Shown: positions 27,777-35,542, counted from the first letter of the stretch. The stretch is DNA of 64,000 nucleotides from Rhodospirillales bacterium 24-66-33 (GCA_002281855.1 NCHQ01000014.1:97409-161408); one strand, 5' to 3'. The notes: a model not told the origin generated them from the letters alone. Program-made: numbers and translations.

Positions 27777-28058
27777 ATGCGCTCGCTGTTCACCGTTCCC
27801 GCCCTGTTGCTCGTCTCAGCCGGGCTCGTTCTCCCGGCAATGGCCAAGGACCGGGCCGTCACTGACCAGGAGCGGACGAAGCTCGAGGAGGCGGTGAAGG
27901 CGGCGGGCTGCACGGGCGGTGAAATGGAGTTCGACGACGACAAGGCGACGGCGCACCCCGCCGGCAAGTTCGAAGTCGATGACGCCAGGTGCGGCAACCA
28001 GAAGCACGACCTTGTCTTCGATACGGACTTCAAGATGCTTTCCAAGAAGCCCGACTGA
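27777..28058 (+). CDS. Small exported protein, PepSY-like
   Basis: 93 residues. Signal peptide MRSLFTVPALLLVSAGLVL ending at AMA-KD. The mature 70 residues (EEAVKAAGCTGGEMEFDDDK ... KHDLVFDTDFKML) resemble a single PepSY-type domain with two Cys that may pair. The ATG at 27777 has GAGGAG upstream; the frame is open further but lacks support. Periplasmic, role unknown. Confidence 0.65.
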   Translation: MRSLFTVPALLLVSAGLVLPAMAKDRAVTDQERTKLEEAVKAAGCTGGEMEFDDDKATAHPAGKFEVDDARCGNQKHDLVFDTDFKMLSKKPD

Positions 28059-28066
28059 TCGAGCTC

Positions 28067-28105
28067 GCCTCAGCCTGGCAGGTCTTGTGGCCGCCAGGCT
28101 GAGGC
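28067..28105. terminator. 12-bp inverted repeat between convergent genes
   Basis: GCCTCAGCCTGG (28067-28078) pairs exactly with CCAGGCTGAGGC (28094-28105) over a 15-base loop. It lies 8 bases after the small secreted-protein stop and overlaps the last codons of the convergent LysR gene. No U-run. Likely 3' end structure for the plus-strand gene. Confidence 0.5.
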
Positions 28106-28978
28106 GGCCTCACGGGCAATACGGGTGAAGTTGCGCACCAGTACCGAGGCATTCCCGGTACGCCACACCGCCACCACCGGCAAACCCGCCGGCTTGTCCG
28201 AGATCGCCAGGCAGCGGAGACCTGGCATGTTGAAGCTCGTGACCGTCGATGGCGACAGAGCCACGCCAAGGCCGGCGCCCACGAAGCTCGCGACGGTATG
28301 AATCTGGTCGGCATACTGCGCGATACGGGGCTCGAAGCCCGACCGCCGGCACATCTCCATGACGCGAGCGTGGATGAGCGGTGAGCCGGCGCGGGAATAC
28401 ATGACGAAAGGTTCGGTCATGAGTTGACGGATGCTGGTTGTCGAGCGGTCGGCAAGCGGGTGGTTCGCCGGAACCAGAGCGAGGAATGGCTCGCGAATGA
28501 GAGTGACCATCTGCAGGGCGCGACTGCTGATCGGCGGCCGCAGCAAGCCGACGTCGATGATGCCGTTCTCGAGGCATTTGACCTGGTCCGGGTTGCGCAT
28601 CTCGCGCAATTCGAGTTCGACGTCGGGATAGGCGGCGCGAAACCGGACGACGATTCCGGGGAGGATCGTGAAGGGAGTGGAGCGTACGAAACCGATGACG
28701 AGCCGGCCGGTTTCGCCGGTCCCCAGCCGCCGGACGTCGGCCTCGGCCTGTTCGGCGCCGTCCAGAAGGCGCCGCGCCCGTTCGTAGAGCAGCAGACCCG
28801 CTTGCGTGACTTCGAATTTCTTCTGGCTCCTGTTGAGCAGGACGACCCCGAGTTCGCGCTCCAGCTTCTGGATCTGACGGGAGAGGGGAGGCTGTGCGAT
28901 ACCCAGCGAGGCGGCGGCGCGCCCAAAATGTCCTTCGCGGACGACGGCGCTGAAGTAGCGAAGCGTTCTCAGGTCCAT
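28070..28978 (-). CDS. LysR family transcriptional regulator
   Basis: 302 residues. N-terminal winged HTH: MDLRTLRYFSAVVREGHFGRAAASLGIAQPPLSRQIQKLE; the rest is the type-2 periplasmic-binding-like effector domain. The start at 28978 is the classic LysR start; upstream in-frame codons have no family match. A GATAC-N7-GTATC palindrome lies immediately upstream. No obvious metabolic partner adjacent; the divergent neighbour is an XRE regulator. Confidence 0.9.
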   Translation of the reverse strand: MDLRTLRYFSAVVREGHFGRAAASLGIAQPPLSRQIQKLERELGVVLLNRSQKKFEVTQAGLLLYERARRLLDGAEQAEADVRRLGTGETGRLVIGFVRSTPFTILPGIVVRFRAAYPDVELELREMRNPDQVKCLENGIIDVGLLRPPISSRALQMVTLIREPFLALVPANHPLADRSTTSIRQLMTEPFVMYSRAGSPLIHARVMEMCRRSGFEPRIAQYADQIHTVASFVGAGLGVALSPSTVTSFNMPGLRCLAISDKPAGLPVVAVWRTGNASVLVRNFTRIAREAASAWRPQDLPG

Positions 28979-28982
28979 GTTC

Positions 28983-28999
28983 GATACTATATTGGTATC
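28983..28999. promoter_or_regulatory. LysR-type palindrome (T-N11-A) at LysR start
   Basis: GATAC-TATATTG-GTATC, a perfect 5-bp inverted repeat with the T-N11-A LysR box pattern, 4 bases upstream of the LysR ATG. Such a position suggests autorepression. No Shine-Dalgarno is visible between it and the ATG. Confidence 0.5.
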
Positions 29000-29239
29000 A
29001 AAGAGGACCGCCAACGATATTGGACGCATTGTCCGAATGGGGGCAACGTCGGGTTGCAGGTCGGACGATCCGCCGAATGCAGTCCGCCGGCTGTTCGAGC
29101 GCTGCGGTGTCCGACGGGCCGATGTTTCCGACATGGTCCGGCAAGCGTTGCAGAGCGTATCAGAGTACCGGGGGAAGAGCCGGCCGGTGTCATGCCGGTC
29201 TCGCTCGCGGGCCCGTGAACATTGTGGAAGAGAAGTCAG

Positions 29240-29695
29240 ATGGCAAAGTCACATCCCGTCGACGCGCATGTCGGTGTTCGCATGCGCCAGCGGCGTACTC
29301 TGCTCGGCATGAGCCAGACCAAGTTGGGAGATGCGGTCGGTCTCACTTTCCAGCAGGTCCAGAAGTACGAACGCGGGTCGAACCGCGTGGGGTCGAGCCG
29401 CCTCTTCGAATTCGCCAAGGCGCTGGATGTGCCGGTCTCGTACTTCTTCGACGAGATGCCGGGCAATGTCCTGTCCGGACGCCCGATGGCCGGCAAGGTC
29501 AAGAAGGGCGTCGGTTTCGGCGAGGCCGGGACCCCATTTGCGATCGAGAAAGACCCGCTGATCAAGCGCGAGACCCTGGAGTTGGTGCGGGCCTACTACA
29601 AGATCCGAGACGAGGCATTGCGCCGACGCATCTACGAGCTGGTCAAGACGATGGGCGAGGCCAGCCACGCCGGACGCGCCGTAAAGAAGAAGTAG
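29240..29695 (+). CDS. XRE family HTH regulator
   Basis: 151 residues, ATG 29240 with GGAAGAGAAG upstream. Helix-turn-helix at about residues 10-65 (RMRQRRTLLGMSQTKLGDAVGLTFQQVQKYERGSNRVG region). The C-terminal 85 residues are charged and probably dimerise. This matches the short alphaproteobacterial XRE type. Targets unknown. Confidence 0.87.
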   Translation: MAKSHPVDAHVGVRMRQRRTLLGMSQTKLGDAVGLTFQQVQKYERGSNRVGSSRLFEFAKALDVPVSYFFDEMPGNVLSGRPMAGKVKKGVGFGEAGTPFAIEKDPLIKRETLELVRAYYKIRDEALRRRIYELVKTMGEASHAGRAVKKK

Positions 29696-29708
29696 GCACC
29701 GCCGAACA

Positions 29709-29735
29709 TTCCTCTCCTCCGGCGGAGGAGAGGAA
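29709..29735. terminator. Bidirectional terminator hairpin between XRE and asd
   Basis: TTCCTCTCCTCC-GGC-GGAGGAGAGGAA, a perfect 12-bp stem with a 3-base loop, centred between two convergent genes (stops at 29695 and 29748). Symmetry makes it usable from both sides, though U-tracts are short. Confidence 0.6.
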
Positions 29736-29747
29736 CTGCGTTCGATC

Positions 29748-30782
29748 TCATGCCGCCAGAAGGTGCTCCGCGATCTGCACGGCATTGAGCGCGGCACCCT
29801 TCAGGAGCTGGTCGCCCGCGACGAACAGCGAGATCGAGTGGCCGGTTGGATCGCCGAGATCCTGGCGGATGCGGCCGACCAGGATGTCGTCCTGCTGGCT
29901 GGCATCGCGCGGCATTGGAAACAGGTTGCGCTCGCGATCGTCGACGATGCGCACGCCCGGCGCTTTGGCGAGCAGCGCCCGCACACGGGCCTCGTCGATC
30001 GGCCGCTCGCACTCGAAGGTGACGGCGGCGGCATGGGCTCGCAGCACCGGCACCCGCACGCAGGTCGCCGATAGCCGCAGCTCCTCGTCGCCGTAGATCT
30101 TGCGGGTTTCGCACATCACCTTGGTCTCTTCGTCGTTGTAGCCGGTCGCGGGATCGATCGCGGTATTGTGGCTGAAGAGATTGAAGGCGTAGGGATGCGG
30201 CAGCACCTTCGGCTTGAAGGCGCGGCCGTCGAGATAGGCGCGCGTGGAGTCCGCCAGCTCGTCCATCGCTGCCGCACCGGCGCCCGAGGCGGCCTGGTAG
30301 GTGGCGATGTTCATGCGCCGGATGCGATTGTGCTGGTGGATCGGCCAGAGCGGCGTGATGGCGATGATCGCCGCGCAATTGGGATTGGCGACGATACCCT
30401 TGTGGTCGGCGATGGCGCCGGCGTTGATCTCGGGAATCACCAGCGGCACCTCGGGATCCATCCGGAAGGCCGAGGAATTGTCGACCACGATGGCGCCGGC
30501 TGCGACGGCGATGGGGGCATAGCGCTTCGAGATTCCGCCGCCGGCCGAGAACAGGGCAATGTCTACTCCCTCGAAGCTCGTGTCGGTCAGTTCCTGGACC
30601 ACCAGGGCCTTGCCGTCGAACGACAGTTCGCGGCCCACGGAGCGGGCGGAGGCGAGCAGGCGAAGTTCCTTCACCGGGAAGCGCCGTTCGGCGAGGCAGC
30701 GCAGGAACTCGACGCCGACGGCGCCAGTCGCGCCGACGATCGCGACTGTGAGGGGGGCTTCGGCAAGAGGTCTCGATTGCAT
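29748..30782 (-). CDS. asd: Aspartate-semialdehyde dehydrogenase
   Basis: 344 residues with AAGGAG ribosome site. NADP-binding VAIVGATGAVGVEFLRCL, SAGGGISKRYAP, VVDNSSAFRMDPEVPLVIPE, catalytic Cys in ANPNCAAI, and the C-terminal His region VPVLRAHA are all present. It reduces aspartyl-4-phosphate to aspartate semialdehyde, the branch point for threonine, lysine, methionine and diaminopimelate. It has its own promoter, a Thr/Lys-rich leader ORF and a terminator hairpin upstream, so expression is probably set by attenuation. Confidence 0.96.
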   Translation of the reverse strand: MQSRPLAEAPLTVAIVGATGAVGVEFLRCLAERRFPVKELRLLASARSVGRELSFDGKALVVQELTDTSFEGVDIALFSAGGGISKRYAPIAVAAGAIVVDNSSAFRMDPEVPLVIPEINAGAIADHKGIVANPNCAAIIAITPLWPIHQHNRIRRMNIATYQAASGAGAAAMDELADSTRAYLDGRAFKPKVLPHPYAFNLFSHNTAIDPATGYNDEETKVMCETRKIYGDEELRLSATCVRVPVLRAHAAAVTFECERPIDEARVRALLAKAPGVRIVDDRERNLFPMPRDASQQDDILVGRIRQDLGDPTGHSISLFVAGDQLLKGAALNAVQIAEHLLAA

Positions 30783-30827
30783 GTCTGTCTCCTTCGTTGA
30801 AGCCGGGAGACGGACGCCTGGAAAGAC

Positions 30828-30855
30828 AAAGGCCCCGTCCGAACCGGCGGGGCCT
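30828..30855 (-). terminator. Attenuator terminator in asd leader
   Basis: On the minus strand AGGCCCCG (30855-30848) pairs with CGGGGCCT (30837-30830), extended by inner CCGG/CCGG-type pairs with a 3-base loop and one bulge. The T-rich tract TTTGTCTTT (30830-30822) follows directly. It stands 28 bases after the leader-ORF stop and 40 bases before the asd start. Segment GGCCCCGCC (30854-30846) can instead pair with GGTGGGCC inside the leader ORF. Confidence 0.8.
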
Positions 30856-30883
30856 GTGAGGTCATCCTATGTCACGTTCGACT

Positions 30884-30961
30884 CTACGCGCACGTCCTCG
30901 CCGGCCCACCGAAGGTGGTCGTTTTGGTGGTCGTGGTCGTTTTGGTCGCGAAACGCAGCAT
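30884..30961 (-). CDS. Threonine-rich leader peptide of asd attenuator (25 codons)
   Basis: ATG at 30961-30959, TAG at 30886-30884. Residues 6-16 read T-K-T-T-T-T-T-K-T-T-T: nine Thr codons (ACC/ACG) and two Lys (AAA); the start is MLRFA and the end FGGPARTCA. This is the composition of a thrL-type leader, here before asd, whose products include Thr and Lys. The Thr codons ACC ACC (CCACC, 30918-30914) pair with GGTGG (30910-30906), and GGTGGGCC (30910-30903) can pair with GGCCCCGCC (30854-30846) of the terminator. No Shine-Dalgarno precedes the ATG; the promoter geometry puts the transcript start at or next to the A of ATG, so it is probably leaderless. Confidence 0.85.
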   Translation of the reverse strand: MLRFATKTTTTTKTTTFGGPARTCA

Positions 30962-30968
30962 GGAGAGG

Positions 30969-30998
30969 GATATAGGGCGAAGGCCGGGCGGCTGTAAA
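30969..30998 (-). promoter_or_regulatory. Promoter of asd leader transcript
   Basis: Minus strand TTTACA (30998-30993, 5 of 6 to TTGACA), 18-base spacer, TATATC (30974-30969), or 17 bases to CTATAT. Seven bases lie between the -10 box and the leader ATG, which places the start site on the A of ATG. It lies just after the stop of the upstream dioxygenase gene, so asd is independently transcribed. Confidence 0.65.
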
Positions 30999-31016
30999 GG
31001 CCGCGCCGGTCACGCG

Positions 31017-31856
31017 TCAGTTCAGGCGCAGGAACGGCTTGTCGCCGCAGACGGTCACCCTGTGGCCGTACCGTCGGTGCGGGAAGTAGTCGAACATCGC
31101 ATGGTGCTGGACGCAGCGATTGTCCCAGAAGGCCACCGAGTTGGGCTGCCACTTGAAGCGGCACTGGAATTCCGGCGTCTCGATGTGGCGGTAGAGCATT
31201 TCGAGCAGCGCGTCGCTCTCGTGGCGCTTCAGCTGCGGGATGCGCAGGGTGAAGCCGCGGTTGACGTAGAGGCTCTGCCGGCCGGTCACCGGATGGGTGC
31301 GCACGACCGGATGCTCGGCGTTGGGGAACTTGATGTCGTCGCGATCCGTGGCCTTGACGCGATAGTAGTGGGCCTTGGAACTGTCGTGCAGCGCGGTCAG
31401 GCCCTTCAGCATCTCCTTGATCGGCTCGGAGAGTGTGTCGTGGGCGCGGTACATGTTGGCGAACAGCGTGTCGCCGCCGCCCTCGGGCGGGACCTCGGTG
31501 AGATGGAGGATCGAGCCCATCGGCGGCTCGATATCGCACGACACGTCGCTGTGCCATTCCTCGCCCGCGACATGCTTCGAGTTCTCGTCGGCTTTGATCA
31601 CCAGGATCTCGGGATGCTCGGGAAAGGCGATCGGCGCGTTGGGATGGACGTGCAGCGGCCCGAAGCGCCGCCCGAATTCCTTGTGCTGCTCGATCGACAT
31701 CTTCTGGTCGCGGAAGAAGATCACCAGGTTGTCCATCAAGGCGTCGTGCACCTCCTGGAACTGCTGGTTGCCGAGCGGCTTGCCGAGGTCGACACCGAAT
31801 ATCTCCGCCCCGATGGACGGCGTCAGCTTGCGGACTTCGATCGACTGATAGGTCAT
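31017..31856 (-). CDS. TauD/TfdA family alpha-ketoglutarate-dependent dioxygenase
   Basis: 279 residues from ATG 31856. Iron ligands: the HxD motif in EEWHSDVSCD and the distal His in HRRYGHRVTV; the oxoglutarate Arg follows. Family members hydroxylate taurine, sulfonates, phenoxy acids or alkyl sulfates beside the sulfur or oxygen. No sulfonate transporter is adjacent, so the substrate is open. Upstream frame to 32006 is a chance extension into the divergent J-domain gene region. Confidence 0.92.
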   Translation of the reverse strand: MTYQSIEVRKLTPSIGAEIFGVDLGKPLGNQQFQEVHDALMDNLVIFFRDQKMSIEQHKEFGRRFGPLHVHPNAPIAFPEHPEILVIKADENSKHVAGEEWHSDVSCDIEPPMGSILHLTEVPPEGGGDTLFANMYRAHDTLSEPIKEMLKGLTALHDSSKAHYYRVKATDRDDIKFPNAEHPVVRTHPVTGRQSLYVNRGFTLRIPQLKRHESDALLEMLYRHIETPEFQCRFKWQPNSVAFWDNRCVQHHAMFDYFPHRRYGHRVTVCGDKPFLRLN

Positions 31857-31921
31857 TGGGGCTCCTCCGGGATATTGGCTTCGTTGAGAAGCAGGATACG
31901 CCTGACTAGACTGCGGACGCG

Positions 31922-32770
31922 ATGAAGATCGATGTCGATCACTATCTGGTGCTGGGCGTGCCGTGGACTGCTGACGCGGCAACGGTCCGTGCCGCCTATG
32001 TGGCATTGGCCAAACGCTATCATCCCGATGTCGCGATGGGGAATCCAGAGCTTGCCGCCTTCAATTTTCGACAGATCGCCGACGCCTATCGGACGCTTTC
32101 CGACCCGGACAGCCGCGCGCGTTACGATGCCAGGGTGCGTGCGGCCCTCGACGCCGCGCGGGCCGCGCCGATGCCCGCTTCCCTGCCGCATGCGCACGCG
32201 GCGGCCCGGCGCCGATCGCTTACGGTCGTTGCGGTCGTGCTGCTGGCCTTCCTTGGTCTCGGCGGTTATCTCGCCACGCGCGCGGCGCGGGATGCAGGAT
32301 CGGACACGATGCTGACCCGGTCGGCGCTGCCTTCCGAATCATGGGCGCCGTCCAAGCCGAAACCCGGGACGCTCCCGCCGGCCAACCAGCCCAGCCAGTT
32401 CGGCCCGGCGTCGCTTCCGAGGTCGGCGCCCATCGGCGGCGAGGCGGCGGTTCGCTCATTCGTTCCGCGGCCCGCGCCGGCTGAGGTCGAGGACGGCCAG
32501 TCCGTCTGCGTGGCCGACGACGGCGTCAGGTTCGCCCTCATCAACCGCGGCGGCGAGCCCACGGTGATCTACAACGGTGTGCAGCCGGTACGGGCGTCCG
32601 TTCAGTTCGCCGACCGCAATCTGGTGATGCTGACCGGCATCGTGCCGGGCGACACGATCACGATCGTCGTCCAGCGCGGCCAGCAGCACGGCACCCATGT
32701 CTATTACGCCAACCCAGCGGGCGCGATCGTCCAGAGGCTGGGCGCGCGGTGCGAGGGACAGGCGTACTGA
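31922..32770 (+). CDS. J-domain protein with one membrane segment
   Basis: 282 residues. N-terminal J domain (about residues 5-70) with the HPD motif in KRYHPDVAMG and the closing SDPDSRARYDAR. One hydrophobic span (about residues 100-122, LTVVAVVLLAFLGLGGYLAT) follows, then a Pro-rich linker and a C-terminal beta-rich domain of about 100 residues, probably periplasmic. Such proteins recruit DnaK to the membrane. The C-terminal domain is not recognised. Confidence 0.85.
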   Translation: MKIDVDHYLVLGVPWTADAATVRAAYVALAKRYHPDVAMGNPELAAFNFRQIADAYRTLSDPDSRARYDARVRAALDAARAAPMPASLPHAHAAARRRSLTVVAVVLLAFLGLGGYLATRAARDAGSDTMLTRSALPSESWAPSKPKPGTLPPANQPSQFGPASLPRSAPIGGEAAVRSFVPRPAPAEVEDGQSVCVADDGVRFALINRGGEPTVIYNGVQPVRASVQFADRNLVMLTGIVPGDTITIVVQRGQQHGTHVYYANPAGAIVQRLGARCEGQAY

Positions 32771-32789
32771 CCGAGGACGGTCGGTCGCC

Positions 32790-33596
32790 TTACTTCTTCT
32801 GCAGACTCTCGAGCGTCGGGAGGCGGTAGCGGTCCTCCGGATCGTTCCAGCCCTTGAAGTTGGGTTTGCGCTTCTCGGCGAAGGCGGCGCGCGACTCCAT
32901 CAGGTCGCTCTTGGCGCCATGTTCGTGCAGGACCTCGGCGAGGCGCTGCATATCGGGACCCGGCGCCGGGCGCATCTGCCGCATCATGTGAACCGTGTTC
33001 ACACGCGAGGCCGGCGGCAGGGTGAGCAGGTGTTCGGCCATCGACATCGCCGTCGGCATGAGCTCGGCGGCATCGACCAGGCGATTGACGAAGCCGATCT
33101 CGTAGAAGCGCTGTGCGGTGAAGCGGAAGCCCAGAGCCATCTCCATCGCCACCGGGTAGGGCAGGTTGGCGATGTGGCCGTGATTGTAGCCACCGAGCAA
33201 CCAGCGCTTGGCCTCGGAAACCTCGAACACCGCCTCGCGCACGGCGACCCGAAGGTCTGTACGCTCGACCAGCATGAAGCCGCCGCCCATGGCGAAGCCG
33301 TTGATCGCGGCGATGACCGGCTTCTCGAGCTTGCCGGACATGAACGGGTCCTCGATCTCGGGACGGCGGCCGCCCGGCGCACCATCCTTCAGCGACTCCT
33401 TCATGTCCTCGCCGGCGCAGAAGCCGCGGCCGGCACCGGTGAAGATCGCGACTTCCAGCTCCCTGCTGGCGCGGAATTCGTTCCATGCCGCGGACAGTTC
33501 CGTCCGCATCTCGTGATTGAGCGCGTTCAGCCGATCGGGCCGGTTCATCCGCACGACGAAGATCTGTCCGTGCTTCTCGGTTTCGACGACAGCCAT
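32790..33596 (-). CDS. Enoyl-CoA hydratase/isomerase family protein
   Basis: 268 residues with the crotonase fold: RPDRLNALNHEM, the oxyanion-hole segment GRGFCAGEDMKE, and INGFAMGGGFMLVE. The Glu pair of classical hydratases is not clearly conserved, so it may be an isomerase, hydrolase or dehalogenase-type crotonase. Acts on acyl-CoA in the cytoplasm. Ends close to the convergent J-domain gene. Confidence 0.87.
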   Translation of the reverse strand: MAVVETEKHGQIFVVRMNRPDRLNALNHEMRTELSAAWNEFRASRELEVAIFTGAGRGFCAGEDMKESLKDGAPGGRRPEIEDPFMSGKLEKPVIAAINGFAMGGGFMLVERTDLRVAVREAVFEVSEAKRWLLGGYNHGHIANLPYPVAMEMALGFRFTAQRFYEIGFVNRLVDAAELMPTAMSMAEHLLTLPPASRVNTVHMMRQMRPAPGPDMQRLAEVLHEHGAKSDLMESRAAFAEKRKPNFKGWNDPEDRYRLPTLESLQKK

Positions 33597-33630
33597 GTAT
33601 CCTCCTATCCGTTCGCGTAAGGCGGCCGGC

Positions 33631-34872
33631 TCAGCGGCGTTCGAAGTCGATGCGCTCGTCGAACGGCAGGCCGAGCAAGTGACGCCGCAGGCAGTCGAGC
33701 GCCAGCTCGGTCGCGCCGATTCGCACCCAGTCGCGGCCGCCGACCAGACGAGCCTGGCGCGTCACCGTGCCTTCTGCGTCGGCGAGACCGATGCAGATCG
33801 TGCCGCCCATGTCGGGACGGTCGGCACCCTCGTCGAGTTCGAGCAGCACGACCAGCGCGTGGCTGGCGCCGCTCGAGGCGCGCAGCGCCTTTGCGACCGC
33901 GGCGGCCTGGTCGGGCGAGACCGCGGCGGCACCCAGTTCAGCAAGATCGCGCGCAATGGTGGCGCGGCGGAACGCCCGTTCCGCGCCGGGGAGCGGGGCA
34001 ATGCGCGCGGCGAGATGACCTCCGGTCAAGGTCTCGGCGATGGCGAGGGTCGATCCGCTCGCGAGCAGCCTGCCCAGGATCACGCCTTCGATGGTCTGGT
34101 CGTCCTCGGCGACGATGAAGTTGCCCAGCCGCCGACGCACCTCGGCCTCGGCTGGGGCGAGCAGGGCGGTCAATGCCGTCTCGTCGTCGGCGCGCAGGGC
34201 GAGCTTGGTCTCGAGTTGCGGATAGTGCGCCTGGAAGCCCAGCTTGATGCCACCATCGGCCTTGAAGGCGTCCATGTCGCCCAGCATCTGGTCGGCACGC
34301 GACTCGCCGATCCCGAATGTGTGGAAGCGCTTCAGCCGGGTGACGCCCGCGATGCCGCTCATCGCCAGGAGGCGCGGCAGCACCTGCTCGTCGAGCATGC
34401 GCCGCATTTCGCGCGGCACGCCGGGGGTGAAGAAGAAGCGGGCCTTGCCGATGGTGACGGCGAAGCCGCAGGCGGTGCCGATCGGATTGTCGATCAGTTC
34501 GGCATTCGCCGGAAGCATCGCCTGCTTCCTGTTGTTGGGGGGCATGACCCGCCCGCGCCGCGCGTAGGACTCCTCCATCCGCGTCATCCAGTGGTCGCTG
34601 AGAACCAGCTCGACGCCGCAGGCCTGGGCCGCGACCTCCTGTGAAAGATCGTCGACCGTGGGCCCCAGCCCGCCGTTCACGATCACCGCATCGGCGCGCT
34701 CGCCGGCTTGGTGGAAGGCCTTCAGGAGGCTCTCGCGGTCGTCGCCGACCGTGGTGCCCCAGTGCACGCCCAGCCCGACATCGACGAGGCGGCGGGCGAT
34801 GTGGCTGTAATTGGTATTGATGGTCTTGCCGGTGAGGATCTCGTCGCCGGTACAGAGGATTTCGACTCGCAT
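33631..34872 (-). CDS. CinA-like protein (MoaB/MogA-like domain plus degenerate CinA C-terminal domain)
   Basis: 413 residues. Residues 1-170 are the molybdopterin-binding-like COG1058 domain (CTGDEILTGKTINTNYSHIA, NGGLGPTVDDLSQE, FFTPGVPREM). The C-terminal 150 residues align with the CinA/PncC deamidase, but the active-site AESCTGG is AETLTGG here, so nicotinamide-mononucleotide deamidase activity is doubtful. In CinA the N-terminal domain hydrolyses ADP-ribose. Likely NAD-salvage related. Confidence 0.85.
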   Translation of the reverse strand: MRVEILCTGDEILTGKTINTNYSHIARRLVDVGLGVHWGTTVGDDRESLLKAFHQAGERADAVIVNGGLGPTVDDLSQEVAAQACGVELVLSDHWMTRMEESYARRGRVMPPNNRKQAMLPANAELIDNPIGTACGFAVTIGKARFFFTPGVPREMRRMLDEQVLPRLLAMSGIAGVTRLKRFHTFGIGESRADQMLGDMDAFKADGGIKLGFQAHYPQLETKLALRADDETALTALLAPAEAEVRRRLGNFIVAEDDQTIEGVILGRLLASGSTLAIAETLTGGHLAARIAPLPGAERAFRRATIARDLAELGAAAVSPDQAAAVAKALRASSGASHALVVLLELDEGADRPDMGGTICIGLADAEGTVTRQARLVGGRDWVRIGATELALDCLRRHLLGLPFDERIDFERR

Positions 34873-34900
34873 TCGCGGGAGTATCGGTGAAGGCCGCCTC

Positions 34901-35296
34901 TCACGCCAGCGACGTTCTGATCTCCAGACCGCTCTTCAGGGTGAGCGTCACCGGTGTCCGTTCGGCGATGTCGGCCATGCGCTTCTTCTGCTCGTCGTCG
35001 ACCGCACCCTCGATCGTGAGGACCCGGTCGATGCGCTGCTTGTCGCCATCGCGGCTGAAATGGATGTCGGCATGAACCGCCGTCACCGGCCACTGCTTGC
35101 GCTCGGCATACATGCGGAGCGTGATGACGGTGCAGGCGCCCAGCGCCGAAGTGAGGAGATCGTAGGGGGCGGGGCCGGCATCCGTGCCGCCGAGCTCAGG
35201 GCCTTCGTCGGCCGTCAGCTTATGATGGCCGCCATGGCCGGTCGTGATGGTGGTCGCGTAGTTGGTCGTACCGATGCTTGCTTTCGCGTGTGCCAT
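34901..35296 (-). CDS. OsmC family protein
   Basis: 131 residues. GTDAGPAPYDLLTSALGACT holds the first conserved Cys; the usual second Cys (CPV motif) is Thr in AERTPVTLTL. Family members are thiol peroxidases or organic hydroperoxide reductases, but a missing second Cys points to a YhfA-like or binding role. Downstream neighbour of CinA-like gene; 28 bases separate the stop from the CinA-like start. Confidence 0.86.
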   Translation of the reverse strand: MAHAKASIGTTNYATTITTGHGGHHKLTADEGPELGGTDAGPAPYDLLTSALGACTVITLRMYAERKQWPVTAVHADIHFSRDGDKQRIDRVLTIEGAVDDEQKKRMADIAERTPVTLTLKSGLEIRTSLA

Positions 35297-35320
35297 ATAG
35301 CCGTCGCCTCCCGATGCTGG

Positions 35321-35340
35321 AGGGCCCGTTGCCGGGCCCT
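35321..35340. terminator. AGGGCCC inverted repeat between histone-like and OsmC genes
   Basis: AGGGCCC (35321-35327) and GGGCCCT (35334-35340), 7-bp stem with a 6-base loop, between the 44-residue basic peptide stop and the OsmC start on the minus strand. No U-tract. Confidence 0.45.
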
Positions 35341-35349
35341 CGCATCAGT

Positions 35350-35484
35350 CTAGCGACGCTTGCGGCTGGACGCTGCCTTCTTGGCGGCCTTCTTCACAAC
35401 CTTCTTGGCGGCAGTCTTGGTCTTCGCCTTCGCAACGACCTTCTTCACCGCCTTCTTCTTCGCAACCTTCTTCTTCGCAGCCAT
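35350..35484 (-). CDS. Histone H1-like Lys/Ala-rich peptide (44 residues)
   Basis: MAAKKKVAKKKAVKKVVAKA and onward: almost only Lys, Ala and Val, ending SSRKRR. Ribosome site GGGAGATATAG before the ATG. Composition matches the C-terminal tails of histone H1 and bacterial nucleoid-associated H1-like proteins, so DNA binding is likely. The AAGAAG-rich codon run is real coding use, not a simple repeat. Confidence 0.75.
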   Translation of the reverse strand: MAAKKKVAKKKAVKKVVAKAKTKTAAKKVVKKAAKKAASSRKRR

Positions 35485-35507
35485 CTATATCTCCCTGTCC
35501 AGATCAC

Positions 35508-35532
35508 GGAGCGGCGCACGACGCACCGCTCC
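35508..35532. terminator. GGAGCGG inverted repeat after selD
   Basis: GGAGCGG (35508-35514) and CCGCTCC (35526-35532), 7-bp stem with an 11-base loop, 11 bases downstream of the selD stop on the minus strand. Plausible 3' end; no U-run. Confidence 0.45.
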
Positions 35533-35542
35533 TGAGTTGCAT

